NCBI GenBank assembly: GCA_027422505.1
Contig: JAPQWV010000124.1
Span: 620,001-684,000, forward strand
Reading direction: 5' to 3'
DNA: 64,000 nucleotides
DNA from: Craterostigma plantagineum
Taxonomy: Eukaryota > Streptophyta > Magnoliopsida > Lamiales > Linderniaceae
Position numbers and translations under genes: made by a program. Below are positions 44,764-57,018 of the stretch, in pieces. A model generated the notes under the pieces. It was given only the letters and a program-made list of their open reading frames with translations, was not told the origin of the DNA and ran no database searches. Numbering within the stretch: the first letter of the stretch is position 1; each line of letters begins with the position of its first letter.

Positions 44764-47600
44764 TTATGCGTTTCTTTCTCTTACACCACCACCAAGACCA
44801 ACAACCATGGAGACAGTAGTAGTAGTAGCAGTAGGCATCTCCCTAACCCTCGACAAGAGAATCGAAACCTGCTCAGTAACAAACTCCAACCTCTCATCCG
44901 ACTTCGAAGACTCCCCCACGAGGCTCGAAACCATTCCCTGCAAATGCCCAACAACACTCTCCCCACACGCAATAACCTGAGCCCCTGCCCGCCTGTAACC
45001 GACGACGTTCCTACGCCACCTCGGAGGCAAATACCTCTCGGGAATCCGAAAGCAGTTCCCCGTCGAGAGCACGCGGAGGGCGTGCCTGCACAGAATTCCC
45101 GAGAACTCAAACTGCCCGCAGCTGCAGCTGATTGCTCCCTCCCGCGGGGCCCAGCGCACCCTGCGCCCGCAGTACCCCTCGGGTTTCGTGTGGTGCCTCA
45201 CGAGGTGGTAGTCGCCGTCGATGGTCGGGTGGTAGGAGGCGTAGTGAGTTGAGAGGAGGAGCTGTTCTTGGAGCTTGGTGAACGCGAACGGAGTGAGGAT
45301 CGACGCGGCGTGGGATTCCATGGGTGAGCCCGTTTTTAGGTTCGTGTTTTGGACGTTTTGTTGCGCGGCTTGCTGTTCTTCTCCCGCTTGGTGTCTCAAG
45401 TCTATGGCGACTGCTACCTGGGTGGAGGTGGAAAAAATTACGGTAATGCCCCTCGTACGAGTACTCCGTAGCACATAGATTTAACTACTTTCGAAGGTGA
45501 CATTTTACGGACAATAAATTTCAAAACTAAGCAATTTAACAACTCTAGATTTCGCCCCAAATTCTAGGGTTCTGGCGAATTTAAGGGATGACATTATACG
45601 GACGATCATAGTAACTTTCAAAACTAAGCAACTTCAGGACAAAACATAGGGTTCCAACTTATACTGTTCATAAAGACTTAAATTATAGAAGTTATTATCC
45701 GTATAATATAGAAGTTATTATCCGTATAATGTCACTCCCAAAATTTCTAGTCGATATAATGTCAACCCCCCGAAATTACAGAATCGAATAACAACGCCTA
45801 GAAATCATCTGCTTACTGCAATTAGAAATGCGTTCTAATTGCAGACAGGAATTAAGGGAGACTGAGAGCTTACTTGTTCCACGAAGTGGGAGAGACGGGT
45901 CCGGGCGCTCAAGAATCTCTGAATAAAAGCGTTGATGGCCTTAGAGAGGGTGGGACTGGTCATTCCCGCGAAGAAATGGCTTCTCAAGTAAGGAAGTGCC
46001 CATAGAGTTCGTAATGCATACAGGCTGGAGATGTGCCTGTTTGTATGCAGGCCAAACGAATGCGCCATCTCTCTCCAACTCAATTCGAAGTCTTCGACCG
46101 TTTCAAGGCTGTACAGCCTGTAGAACTCGGATTTCCACTCGTTGTAGCGTTCTCCTAACACGGGGTTGAACCAAGATGGGAACTTCGCCGTGATAAGCCA
46201 TATGCACAGTGCGTGCTTGGTCTTCGGCATGTCCTTCGCTATTGCTTCTTTGAGGGACGTATTATGGTCGGTCAAAATGGTTTGGGGAGGTCTTCCGTCC
46301 ATGAACTCGGTGAAAGCCTATCATGTGGAGAACAATATTACAAATATGCAGATGAACTTTTAAGCATGTATATTATGTAGTTCTACTATAAAAGCCAAAT
46401 GCATAAGTGCAAAACTATTTTATGGTAATATCACTATAGCTTTCTCAGTATCCTCTTCCTTCTTCACTTAATTTGAGGCTGCTAAAGATTTGCACGGTTA
46501 TTTCTATAGGTTGGTAATAATAAGAAGCACCATGAGCCAAGTTGCTAAATGATAACGAAATAAAATGCCGAAAACATAGCCCAATAGTACTCAAAAAAGT
46601 CAACCGTTTTTTGTTACCTTCAAAGCCCAGGAAAATGACCTCAAATTTTCCTCACGAAGGAGCACACAGCCAAAGAAGCAGGGCATTCCATAGTTGTTGA
46701 TTCCAACCCATATCCCAAGAGCCATGTCAAAAGCGGCCAACCGATGCGTCGTATCAAAGACCACAGCATCACCGAAGAGCTCATACGATTCGGTCGACGA
46801 TGCATACGACCAAGCTATGTTCTCCAACCTACCACCAGAATCAAGAGAGAACACGAACTTAAAATTAGGATCTTTGTCCTTCATATTTCTGCACATTCTA
46901 AGCAAATCAATGCCCTCGTCCTCAGGCCCCAGCTTTCTGAAAGACTGAAGCAAATTTCTAACGTCTTTCTCTGTAAAGGGCAAAATGCCAGGTTCCACGC
47001 TCTTCTCGAGCTCCAACAACCTTATCATTTGCTGCACCGAAATCCCTGTCTTGGCAAACATGAGAATCCTATCCTGTCAGAATCTGATATCGTGCGATAA
47101 GCTGGGAGAAAACGAACTTGATTGGGCTCCAATAGATCGTGATTGTGCTGATTGGCAAATCCAGTCACTCTCCACTCAGCCACTCCCAATTCATTCGACT
47201 TGCTTATGCGCATATAAGCAAGGCATCCACAGCGCGACGATTTTCTATTCCTCTGAGGTTTATTTTCGTTTGCCTTTTTCTTAAAAGGAGTGTTGCCTGC
47301 GCGGTGGCAGACAAAGTAACGCCTTGTGAGTCCTTTGCCAACGCCGTCTTTGCCTTCCGTTCTGTGACGTCTGATTGAGAACCCACAGCTTCTTGCGAAT
47401 TCGCTGTAGAATTCGTAAGCAGAGTCGTGGGTTGCAAATCGTTGCCCAAGATATGGGATGGGATCGTTCATTGTCTCTAAAGAAAGGCGTGTCTTTTCAG
47501 GCGAATCCTCGCCGCTGCTCGAATCATCCAAGGAAAAGGATCTTTGATCTGAGGTTTCCTCGCACATTAGCATCATATTTCCGACCTCTTCAGACAACAT
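44764..47600 (-). CDS. FRS11: FAR1-related sequence protein (FRS11-like), frameshifted in this sequence
   Basis: FAR1-related proteins are transcription factors domesticated from Mutator-like transposases. Coding exons are 47600-46618, 46317-45874 and 45417-44764. The FAR1 DNA-binding domain runs from YLGQRFATHDSAYEFYSEFA through RCGCLAYMRIS to GFANQHNHDLL. The MULE transposase core includes ENIAWSYASSTESYELFGDA, VVFDTTHR and ILTDHNTSLKEAI, and the SWIM zinc finger is CSCGQFEFSGILCRH. The C-terminus has SLVGESSKSDERLEFVTEQ. Near 47070-47072 the frame changes between ISDSDR and ILMFAKTGIS, consistent with one missing A. The exon sum is 2081, one short of 2082 (693 residues). Overall order and motifs fit Arabidopsis FRS11 best. 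Confidence 0.9.
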
Positions 47601-48317
47601 CGTACCCTTTCGGTTCGTGCTGTTGCTTAATCAAATAAAGACCTAAAACGCATCACCAACTGGATATGAAGGCGCGCCAAGCGCAATAATCTGGGAATAC
47701 TATCCTGACAGCGAAATGTTACAGATAATAAGCTTTCAAAATCAGCTACAATCGCATTTTGGCTGCTCAAGAACAATACAAAGAAACATCACGAAGAAAA
47801 AAAGAGCTAATAATCCTCTGACGCATAAAATTTTCTCTTATACTTGGAGTTGGGCCTCACTATTATAATCTAGATACACTGCTATAAAACGGCAACACAA
47901 CTCGAACTATCACTCAACATTCACAATTCGAACAGCGTGAGAAAAACCATACACAAACTTAGACAAGTTCACGAGTAATTTCGAACTGTTTACCAACATA
48001 AATATCACCAGAAAAGGAATAGGTACCTATTGCCCAATTAATCGCAACGCCAAGCGAAACTAACGTGATACAACACGCATTCATACTAAAAAAACGAGCA
48101 TATTAACGATTAAATAGCACGTACCATCCACCCACGGAGTGAAGACGAAAAAAAACCCTAAATTACGCAGGTCTGTAGCAGAAAGTCTTACAGTGGGGCG
48201 CACGCTGCTATACTGCGCCCGTGTGTCATTTCTTTTGTTTGATTAAATTATTTTTTTGTCCCTGTCATCCTAATTGTTGTTTGGCTAGTTGATGGTGCAA
48301 CTAATTTAAGGAGATGA

Positions 48318-48520
48318 GATCCTCTATTCCAATAGTTATTCCAATTTGAGAAAAATCACTTGACCTCCAACAAGTGTTTAAACGCCCGTAAATATCATTA
48401 CACCTATATATATCATTACACCAAGTGTTAAAACACAAAAAGAAGTAGATAGTTTTGATAAATTATAGAGAGGAATTCATATAATTATTGATTTGGAATA
48501 CCTAGTGGAATAGAGGAACC
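48318..48520. mobile_element. MITE with GGATCCTCTATTCC-type inverted ends
   Basis: ATCCTCTATTCCAATAG at the left and CTAGTGGAATAGAGGAACC at the right are inverted relatives. Interior ATCATTACACC, GTGTTAAAACAC and GGAATACCTAGTGGAAT match the element at 21586-22022 outside its nested insertion. Confidence 0.6.
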
Positions 48521-49027
48521 CACCTTTAGTGACTGAAAAAAATATTATTTCAACGTCATTGGACGGGAAGCATTTGAATTTCTCACTACATAAAACGTCT
48601 AAATAGAGTAATGTAAATGTGACTAATGTGCTAATAATGAGTAAACAAAAAATAGTGCTTAAACTATACCAAAGTCTTGGTTCTCAGGTTTTTAATGAGT
48701 CACTTTGGTTCCTGAACTTTGTAAAACCACCATTTTTGTTCTTTAGACCAAGAGAACTGGTAAAAGAAGCATAAGTTAACAATTTTGCAAAGTTCAGGAA
48801 CCAAATGACACATTTAAAAATTTTGAGGACCAATAATTAAATTTTTATACATACAAGATATTACGTAAGTTTGAGCACCAAACATTAATTTGCCGTTTTT
48901 TATTACAAAACTGTTCATTTTTCGTTTTTTAACCGGTAAGTCAAAGAAACAAAAAAAAGACAGATTTTTGAAAGTTCAAAAATCAAAGAGCACCGAAAGT
49001 AAGACCTTGATATAGATTACGCACGCC

Positions 49028-49295
49028 AATGAGGCTTGACTCTAGTGGCCAAGGTGAGGCACTCAAAGTCATGTGATTAGGAGGTCAGGGGTTCGAACTC
49101 CACCTCCCACATGAATTTGGGAAGTCCCATGGGCCTAGGCCCATGACTATCGTTGTTGGGTAGATTTGAGACGTATCCATCTGACCCCGGGGATTAGTCC
49201 CACCTCTGGAGTGTGTGGCGGTTAGCCCATAACCGGGCTGTGTGGGAATACCTCGGGACCGCACAAATTTTGCCGTTCATTCTTTTAATAAATGG
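49028..49295 (+). mobile_element. tRNA-derived SINE
   Basis: A-box-like TAGTGGCCAAGG at about 49043-49054 and B-box GGTTCGAACTCC at 49090-49101 have the spacing of a Pol III type 2 promoter. The body continues with conserved SINE-like GC-rich sequence (GGGCCTAGGCCCATG, CCCCGGGGATTAGTCCCACC) to a T-rich end near 49290. No tRNA cloverleaf is intact. Confidence 0.75.
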
Positions 49296-49715
49296 CATTC
49301 TCTTCAACCATTTTTGTTGCAAAAGTACCTACGCCAAGAACATAATATTATGGCTCTGCGTATTGATCTCAAACTTCTCCCATTCAGATCTTCGAGCCTA
49401 TGCATGATGCACATATTACAGATGCTGTTCGTTCTCTCAAGTTTTCTTACACACTATTCCTTCCTTTCTACGACGGTAGTGAACGACGTCGACTACTGAG
49501 GTTTTGACATCTTCGATGCAAATATACATATCAACGTAGCAAGCTCAAGATATAAGCACATCAGTACAACAAACATCGCACTAACTATTATCATATGGAC
49601 AAAAACTGAGAAAGTTATTTTGTGTCTTAGAACGACAGCAGATACTGCGAAAAATATGTTAGAAGGGCAACTTCTGGATCCTAAAAGATACTTGAAAAAC
49701 TAAGCAGCTAATCGA

Positions 49716-51789
49716 TCACACGGTCAGAGATGCACCGTTATCAGAGGAGGTGAGATGGAGTATCAAATTCGCCGCCTTTGGAGCCCTGACGAGATATGAA
49801 CTGTCCTTGTCAGAAAAAAAAACACAACGATTTCCATAGACTAGCACTATGACGAATGGAATAATAGATAACTGAACTATCACACTTGCTGCGTAAATGG
49901 ATATCAAACCGTATCAGTAAGCCCACATTTGCGAAGTTATGATAACAGTTAGTATGCTGTCTGTAGCAGCAAGAAATAAGCTTAGTATACTTTGAGTTGC
50001 TAACTTATCTATAACAAATTATAAGGGGTACCAAAAGGAAGCCTTAAACCACATCGCAGTAGTAACTATAACTAAACTAAAAGTATTGGCTACCAAGTTG
50101 TTATGTTATCAGCACAAAGCCACAAACAAAATCATGACTATGCCACTGATGGTGATGTGACGCTACTTGAAATTGTTTATGTCCATAGATACTAGAGAGC
50201 ATACCATGATTCGGGCGTCGGATATAGAGAAGCTGTATTTCCAAAACAGGATTGAAGCATCTCAGTGTTGATCACGCCGGGACTGAGAGCAACAACTGCG
50301 ATCGCTGGAGGCACCTCCTTCGCCACTGACCTGGATAAGCCCTCCACAGCCCACTTTGAAGCACAATAAGGGGCCACCTAATTGTTATTTAATGAAACTT
50401 TTTTAAGCCAATTACGTAACGTGTTGGAAGAAAGACAAGGGTTCAGGATAAATCATACAGTACACAAGAATGACAGCCTAAATCGAGGAAAAGAAATATA
50501 CGGCGAAAATGACATCATGAAAATAAAGAGCCCAACTAATATAATCTCTGCCTTGACTATGGCTTGTAAACAAAAATCGTTTAGTGGTAGCTGTGAGCAA
50601 AAATTATAGGGTTATAAAGACTCAGCTCAAAAAAGTGGTCACTATGATACACTTATATATGCCTATTTCGAGGTTTACCAGTGCGGCAACTGATCTTCCC
50701 CATCCAGATGACATGTTGACAACAATCCCGTGCTTTTTCTCGATCATAAGCGGCATAAAATGACGCATCACATTCACCATTCCTTTTATGTTAGTATCAA
50801 TAACATTGTCGAACTCTTCTGCGGGCACCTCCCATAGCTTATTGTTCCGGTTTATTGTGCCAGCATTGTTTACTGGAAAAAGGATCAATGAGTTAGAAAC
50901 AAAATCCATTGAAGTTAAAGATATGCACTCATAAAGGTGGAAGCGTTTACGCTCATATATGAAAACAACTGCAATATCACCACCGATAGGTCAAAAGATG
51001 CCAACTAAAATCAGGACAGTAGCTATACTCACAAGTAAAAACTCGTCATTCTCAGTCGACGGGAAGAACATCAAACTTGACAGTAAGAAAACATGTGCGG
51101 AAATGTTACTCATAGTCATAGCAGATAGCTACCAATCTTTCACCACAATTTAAAGATTAACACTTTAAAAAGCTTTAGTTCTCTACGTTATCACTCAAAT
51201 TGCACCAGAAACTACTAAACTAACACCAGACAAAGCACACGATATACATTAATTATACAAAAAAAATACTCAAGGTAATATCTCCACAGTTGTCTATAGC
51301 ACGTCATTCTTCTATAATTCACCCACCAACGATATTAGGAACAACTCTTTTTCCCACCAAAGATTCAGCGAAAGCCTTCACACTGCTGTCTGATCTCTAT
51401 TTCCCTCAAAAAAATTAGAAGAAAACAAAATCAAAGCTACACGTTTAAAAATATCTAAAAACTTAAACAAGAAAATCGTAATTTCCATAAATCTTTACCA
51501 CGTCATTGTGGGCGATAATGTGCCTGTCGCGATTACTCTGTTCGCCGGAAGCTTCGGCGAGTTCCGCTAGGAGAGGTTGAATTGCGTCCTGCGAACGACA
51601 GCAGCCGATGACGGTGTGGCCGAGCCTGGCTAGTTCTAAGGCTAAGGCTCGCCCCAGCCCACGGCTCACGCCGGTTATGAGCACGGTCTGAAGAGCTATC
51701 TTCGGAATCATGGTGGTGTTCGTCGAAGGTGTCGAAGGGTTGGAGATTTGAGCGTCGCGGCGGTGGTGGGGAATCTCCGAAGAATGCAT
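49716..51789 (-). CDS. NADPH-dependent pterin aldehyde reductase-like SDR
   Basis: A short-chain dehydrogenase related to Arabidopsis At1g10310, which reduces pterin aldehydes arising in folate salvage. Five exons: 51789-51499, 51396-51327, 50872-50679, 50377-50205, 49785-49716; 798 bp, 265 residues, in frame. The cofactor loop is TGVSRGLGRA (TGxxxGxG). NNAGTINRNNK follows at the second conserved motif. The catalytic Ser lies in VVNMSSGWGRS, and YCASK gives Tyr and Lys of YxxxK. The substrate loop includes LSPGVINTEML. Two in-frame starts are possible: ATG at 51789, or at 51711 (MIPKIALQTVLITG). The second gives the usual short N-terminus; the first adds 26 residues. Confidence 0.9.
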
Positions 51790-51968
51790 CAAATTGGCTA
51801 AAAAGGGATTTTCCACGTTCAGAATTTGGAGGAGAATTTTGAGAAAAGGGATAAACTCATGAACTTATTAAGCGGAAGGGATTGTATCCTAAATTTACAA
51901 CTATACCCAACTAAAAATTTAATTAGTCTAATTAGCATATCAATTAGAATCACAAATCAATCTATCAT

Positions 51969-52100
51969 TCGATCAATCCCCCCCCCAAATCGAACCCCAC
52001 CCCCAAATCGACCCCCCTCAAATCGAACCCCACCCCCAATCGAACCACCCCCAAATCGAACCCCCCAAATCGAACCCCACCCCCAATCGAACCCCCAAAT
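51969..52100. repeat. C-rich minisatellite, AAATCGAACCCC(CACCC) units
   Basis: About eight imperfect copies of a 12-17 bp unit with strong strand asymmetry (C-rich on +, G-rich on -). It lies just upstream of the TTCGAA-rich block. Confidence 0.85.
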
Positions 52101-52103
52101 ACC

Positions 52104-55100
52104 GATGGCACAAAATAGTCGACGGGACGTGGTCGAGGAAATCGTGGAAGATGATAAAATCAGGGTGAGTTTCACGATGAAATTGAGTTGTATTTTAGCT
52201 CGATTTTCAGTTTCTATTCGTTGCAAGTCTGTGGTTTTTCTGCAGCGTAAGTGTTCTGCAATTATGGACTGCAATTCGTCGACTGTTTCGACATCTTGCT
52301 TCTTTTTTCCGCTCTTCGGCGTCTTCGCTGCAATTCGAAGCAATTCTAATTTAGTTCGAATTATTTTTTTAAAATCTAATTTAGTTCGAATTATCTTTTT
52401 TAATTCGAGCAGTTCGAACATAGTTCTAATTATTACTAATTCGATCAATTAGAATATAGTTCGAATTATTTTTTTAATTCTGAGTTCGGAAAATGTTCGA
52501 ATTATTTTCAATTTTTTATTCTACTGTCGTGCTTGTTCGAATAATGTTCTAATAACAGTGGATATTTTTGGCCAAATTTTTCAGGTTTACTTTCCGACCA
52601 AGCTACCGCCTCAAAATTTCTACCACTGTACCCTTACATTGACATCACGATACTCGAGCGTTTCGGAGCGCATCCGAACGCTTCTAAATAATAAGTTTCA
52701 TTCTTCCAACGTATATAGTAAATTTATTTTGTGTTTCTATTGAACACGCAGTGGAGAATGTGGTATATACATGCTTCGGGCAGCTGTGTCCGTAATGTTC
52801 GGTTGTGAGGACGATTGGTCTCGGCTTACGGATAAGTATATGCGAGCCTTTAGAATTTATTTAGTTACTTGCATTTGGAAAAATAATTGGAAATGGGATG
52901 ATAATTATTGAAGTTTATGGGACAAATACATGTGACGTTTTTTGTGATTTTTTGGCCAGATTCGAACCACGTGTTAGTTTTTTATTCGAACCATTCGAAT
53001 AACATTCATATAAGTCGAATTATATACAACCTTTCTTACCTATATATTTAAATAAAAATCATTCGAACAACATTCGCATATGGTCGAATTATTAGGAATA
53101 TTATTCGAATTATGCCAATTATATTCTAATAATATTCTAATAATATTCGAATTATTCTAATAATATTCTAATAATAGTCGAATTATGCCAATAATTTCGA
53201 ATGAAAGCAGGGCAGATGAAAGCTTTAGTTTAGACAGAAAGCGACCTATACTGTTTTTGTCCACCAACAATGTCACACTCACGTCAAATCTTACCACAGT
53301 CAGAAAGCGACCTATAACTGCTTTGGTCCACCAACAAACGTCACATCAAATCTTACCTATATATTTTAAATAAAAACCATTCTAATAAAATTCGTATAAG
53401 TTCGAATCAATTCGGAAGAGTCGAATAAAGTTCGAATTATATTCGAAAATATTCAAATTATTTTAATAGCTATGCATCAATGTTGATTATGATATAAAAT
53501 AAAATCCAATGCAATATAATCATCATGTTATAAGCAACGCGATGCAAGCTTACATCAAATCTGAGAAATGAGGAAACCTTTTAGCATTGAGTCGAGGTTA
53601 CAATGGGGAAGTTATAGTTATATATCAAATACTCTGTAACGAGATGCAACTTTAGGATTACATCAAACTCATCAATCTGTATATATCATTAGAAAGCGAC
53701 TTATACTATTATTGTTTGGTCCACCAACACAATATCGCAGCTAAAAAATACAAATTATTGTCCTTTCTTACCTATATATTTAAATAAATACTATTCGAAT
53801 AAAATTCGTATAAGTTCGAATTATATTCGAATATCATTCGAATACATCGAATATTGTTCGAATAGTATTCAAATAAGTCCACTCATTATTAATAGCTAAT
53901 CAAATTTGAGAAAATGAGGAAACCTTAATTAATATCACAATCGTGAAGTTTAACACTTTGAATATTCGAAAATATTCAAATCATTTTAATAGCTGTGCAT
54001 CAACATTGATTATGATATAAAAAAATACAATGCAATATACATTCGAAAAGTTATCAAAAACTCATTTTTGTTGTCGATGGATTTCGAATGCGAGAAAACA
54101 TAAAGAATAAAAGTTTTTGATAGTTAAATTTGTTGTCAAAAATTCATTTTTTCGTGATGACATACTTAAATAGATATCACGTCGAATGTGTTGAAATTAC
54201 ATTATACGACTTATGATTCATATATATGTGCCATATGCGATTTGTGTTGAAATTGTTGTGATTCAAACATGTGTAATGTGATTATAATTATTAGAGTTTT
54301 ATGATTTTATGTCTTCATTAATTTTGCAACTAAATTAATCGCATTGTACAACTCATTACCATCTTCGTTAGACATTGATACCACATATTAAACCTCTTCA
54401 TTGAATATAAATACCTTGTTAAATTATGTCTCCGTAAAACACAATTTTGAAGTCGATAACGTTTGAATTAGAAAAAGTGTAAAACATAAAAGTTTTGTAT
54501 AATCAAGTTAGGTGTCCAACAAAGTTTGAATCAGGGTAATTGGTTTTCTGAATCAAAAGTTATGATCGAAAACGTCTTAATTGCCATAATTCGACTTTAA
54601 TTCGAATTTAATTCGAATTATTCGAATATAATTCGAATTTAATTCGAATTATTAGAATATAATTCGAATTATTATATATTCGAATGATTCGATAAGGTAC
54701 GAATATATTCAAATTAATTTTATTCTAATTATTTATGCTAATTACTTATCTATCTGAAAAACACATTTTGAAGTCGATAAAATTCGAACTAGAAAAAGTG
54801 TAAAACATAAAAGTTTTGGATAATCAAGGTTTATGTCCAACAAAGCTTGAATCAAGGTATTTGGTTCTCTGAATCGAAAGTTATGGTCGCAAATATCTTA
54901 AACAGATTACTGAAAAATAATACGAAAGACGAAATCGTCGACTGAAAAAACGAAATTATCGACTGTATCTCTGAGAGTGAGACGGCACGATGAAAAATGT
55001 ATTAATGAGTGTTGGATTTTCGCTGGGTTTTTTTTTTCTTTTGGAACCATTTGCAGAAGAAAAAACGACAGAAGAACGATGACAGAGAAGATGAACAGTA

Positions 55101-55250
55101 ATTTTTTTCTTTTTTATGAAAATAGATAATTAAAATATTTATTAATTAAGTGAAGATTAACTAATTACTTATATAATCAATCTCACCCCCTTTTATTTAA
55201 TTGAAAAAGTCAAAATCCCTTTTTTTTAATTCTTTAAAAAACTAATCCCT
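52104..55250. other. TTCGAA-rich degenerate repeat block
   Basis: Gene-poor sequence in which ATTCGAA, TTCGAAT and relatives (GTTCGAATTAT, TAATATTCGAA) recur far more often than expected, notably at 52330-52520, 53000-53180, 53390-53460, 53780-53870 and 54590-54710. The phrase TTCTTACCTATATATTTAAA recurs near 53030 and 53762 (TTACCTATATATTTTAAA at 53351), and GAAAGCGAC(C/T)TATA near 53239, 53302 and 53694. A possible first exon reads MAQNSRRDVVEEIVEDDKIR from 52104 to a GTGAGT donor at about 52163, but no continuation was recognised. It is probably a degenerate mobile element or satellite-like repeat. Confidence 0.55.
54435..54900. repeat. Two direct repeat copies of about 145 bp
   Basis: Copies at about 54435-54580 and 54756-54900 share TTTTGAAGTCGATAA, AGAAAAAGTGTAAAACATAA and AAGTTTTG, then GTCCAACAAAG and TGAATC. 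A weaker third copy lies near 54063-54130. They are separated by a TTCGAAT-rich spacer. Confidence 0.8.
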
Positions 55251-55389
55251 TATGTTAAATTGTCCCTTTGGAGGTTGTTCGTATTACGTATTTGTTAATT
55301 GGATACGAGCTTTTGCGGTTTGCATAAAAATGTAATCTTTATTAGCACAAATTTTTTTTAATAAAAATTACAAACAATAAATAGTGTTA

Positions 55390-55593
55390 TAAAGGGCGGC
55401 GGATAAAAATAAATATTATAAACTGTCAAAATTGATTGTTATTGTAATTGAGATTATTTAATATAGTTATTATAAATATATTCTAAATTAAATTTTATTT
55501 GTTAAATAACTTACTAAAATATAAAACGATCATAATATAAAATATATTGATATATTTGCATATACATTGGGTGAGCTATAGATACTAGTTAAA
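55390..55593 (+). mobile_element. Helitron-like relic
   Basis: TATAAACTGTCAAAATTGATTG near the left and CATTGGGTGAGCTATAGATACTAG|T at the right resemble the family found at 15325-16083. Confidence 0.4.
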
Positions 55594-57018
55594 ATAATCA
55601 GCTTCTATTTCTCAAACTTCGTTATGAATTTAAATTTAAATATTTTATTTCTATCCACTTATTTATTATGAATATTTCATGGTAATTTATATATAGTTAA
55701 AAAATATTGCGTGTTATTTGAATATATTTCCAACGAAATTTTATTATTTAACAAATTAAGAATAATTTCTTACGAATCATCGTATTAAAGCGTAGGCTGG
55801 TAGCACATTGTCAGGCATTTATTTCTTCACTGTTCAACAAACTTCGTATTGAAACTTTTTCTCTCTCTAGATTTTTCCTACGACGAACAAATAAGCTGTT
55901 GGGCAAAGAACAGAGAACAGGAGAGGCCGAATTCCTCAGCACGTGGCATCGACCCAGGTGATTTTGATTGGTTGGTAAATTTTATATGTTCTTGGATCAC
56001 GTGAGGTAGTTCTTTCTAATTTGTGTGGATTTTGAGGATTCTCAATCTGCCCAGATGAGGGGTTTCAATTGATATGTGAAGAGCTATTTGAATTGGGAAT
56101 TTTCGTGATCGGATTAATACACCCGATTGTAGCACCGTGTGAAATTGGCGTTTTTAGAACCTTCAGAAAATTGATGTTTTTTTTGTCTCGATTGTTATAT
56201 ATATGGAATAGCCAGCGTCTCATACTAATTAGCTATGCTGATGGATTTGAGAAGTATAGTGTGCCTTTTTGTTTCTATTGCGATTCAGTCGCCTGTTTCG
56301 ATTTTCTTTAAATAACTTCGGTTTAACTTCGGTTGAAAATCATGATTTAGATGATTGTGTGGTTGTTCGGCAAAGTTGAATTGAGGGTGTTAACTTCGTG
56401 TCGAAGAATTGCAACATGTGTAGTCTTTCAACAACTCTTTAGTTTCAGAAAATTCAAATCAGCTGACTTCGTTCGTCCTAGTTTCCTCAACAAGAATTTG
56501 CTGCACATACCCTTATATATACATATAAAACATATGTGAAGCACTTGTGGAAATGATATTTCAGCATGTAGCTTTGTGTATTGGCCTGCTTTTCGCCGAT
56601 TCATTATAAGGTCGAAAGACGTCTTATACTACTAGCTAAATAACAGATGCAATGGGCTCCGATCAATTCTTGTATCTTTAGAGCAGCTTGACTTTGTTTT
56701 TCAACTGAATGTTTTCTGAACTCAAGTTCGTTGTAGATGCACCACTAGGTAGAGAAACCTTGTATCCGCAAATTGAAAGAGAACATGAACAACAGCTTGC
56801 TTCATCCTCTTTTTAGCTGTTCTTCTCTGCATTTTTTCGAGTGATATACACAAAAACATTGTTTTTCACTTCCTAATTCTATTCAGTGTGCTTATCCAAT
56901 CTGACTAAGCATTATTTGAAACACGTGTTGTTTATCTTATGGTGGGAATCACTTCAATCAAATTGACACAACTAAAAGATGCTGATACTATATCTGTTCG
57001 TGCTTTGGTCTGTAGGGA
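55594..57018. promoter_or_regulatory. F-box gene upstream region
   Basis: A probable leader exon ends GACCCAG at 55957, before GTGATTTTG. A candidate leader intron would end at TGTAG just before 57016. A G-box-like CACGTGGC lies near 55941. Open frames at 56069-56311 and 56351-56539 fall within this inferred intron. Confidence 0.45.

Larger units (their letters stand above)
47601..49715. other. FRS11 upstream region and repeats
   Basis: 47601 to about 48230 is probable FRS11 promoter and leader. Beyond it lie a MITE (48318-48520), an AT-rich stretch with inverted phrases such as GTTCCTGAACTTTG and CAAAGTTCAGGAACC (48709-48724 and 48788-48802), and a SINE (49028-49295). No gene was seen. Confidence 0.5.

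Noticed and set aside
49040..49105. tRNA gene
   Set aside because: Pol III boxes are present but no cloverleaf or acceptor stem; the sequence continues into a SINE body.
51814..51816. GTG start for the SDR gene
   Set aside because: Non-ATG start without support; two in-frame ATG codons are available downstream.
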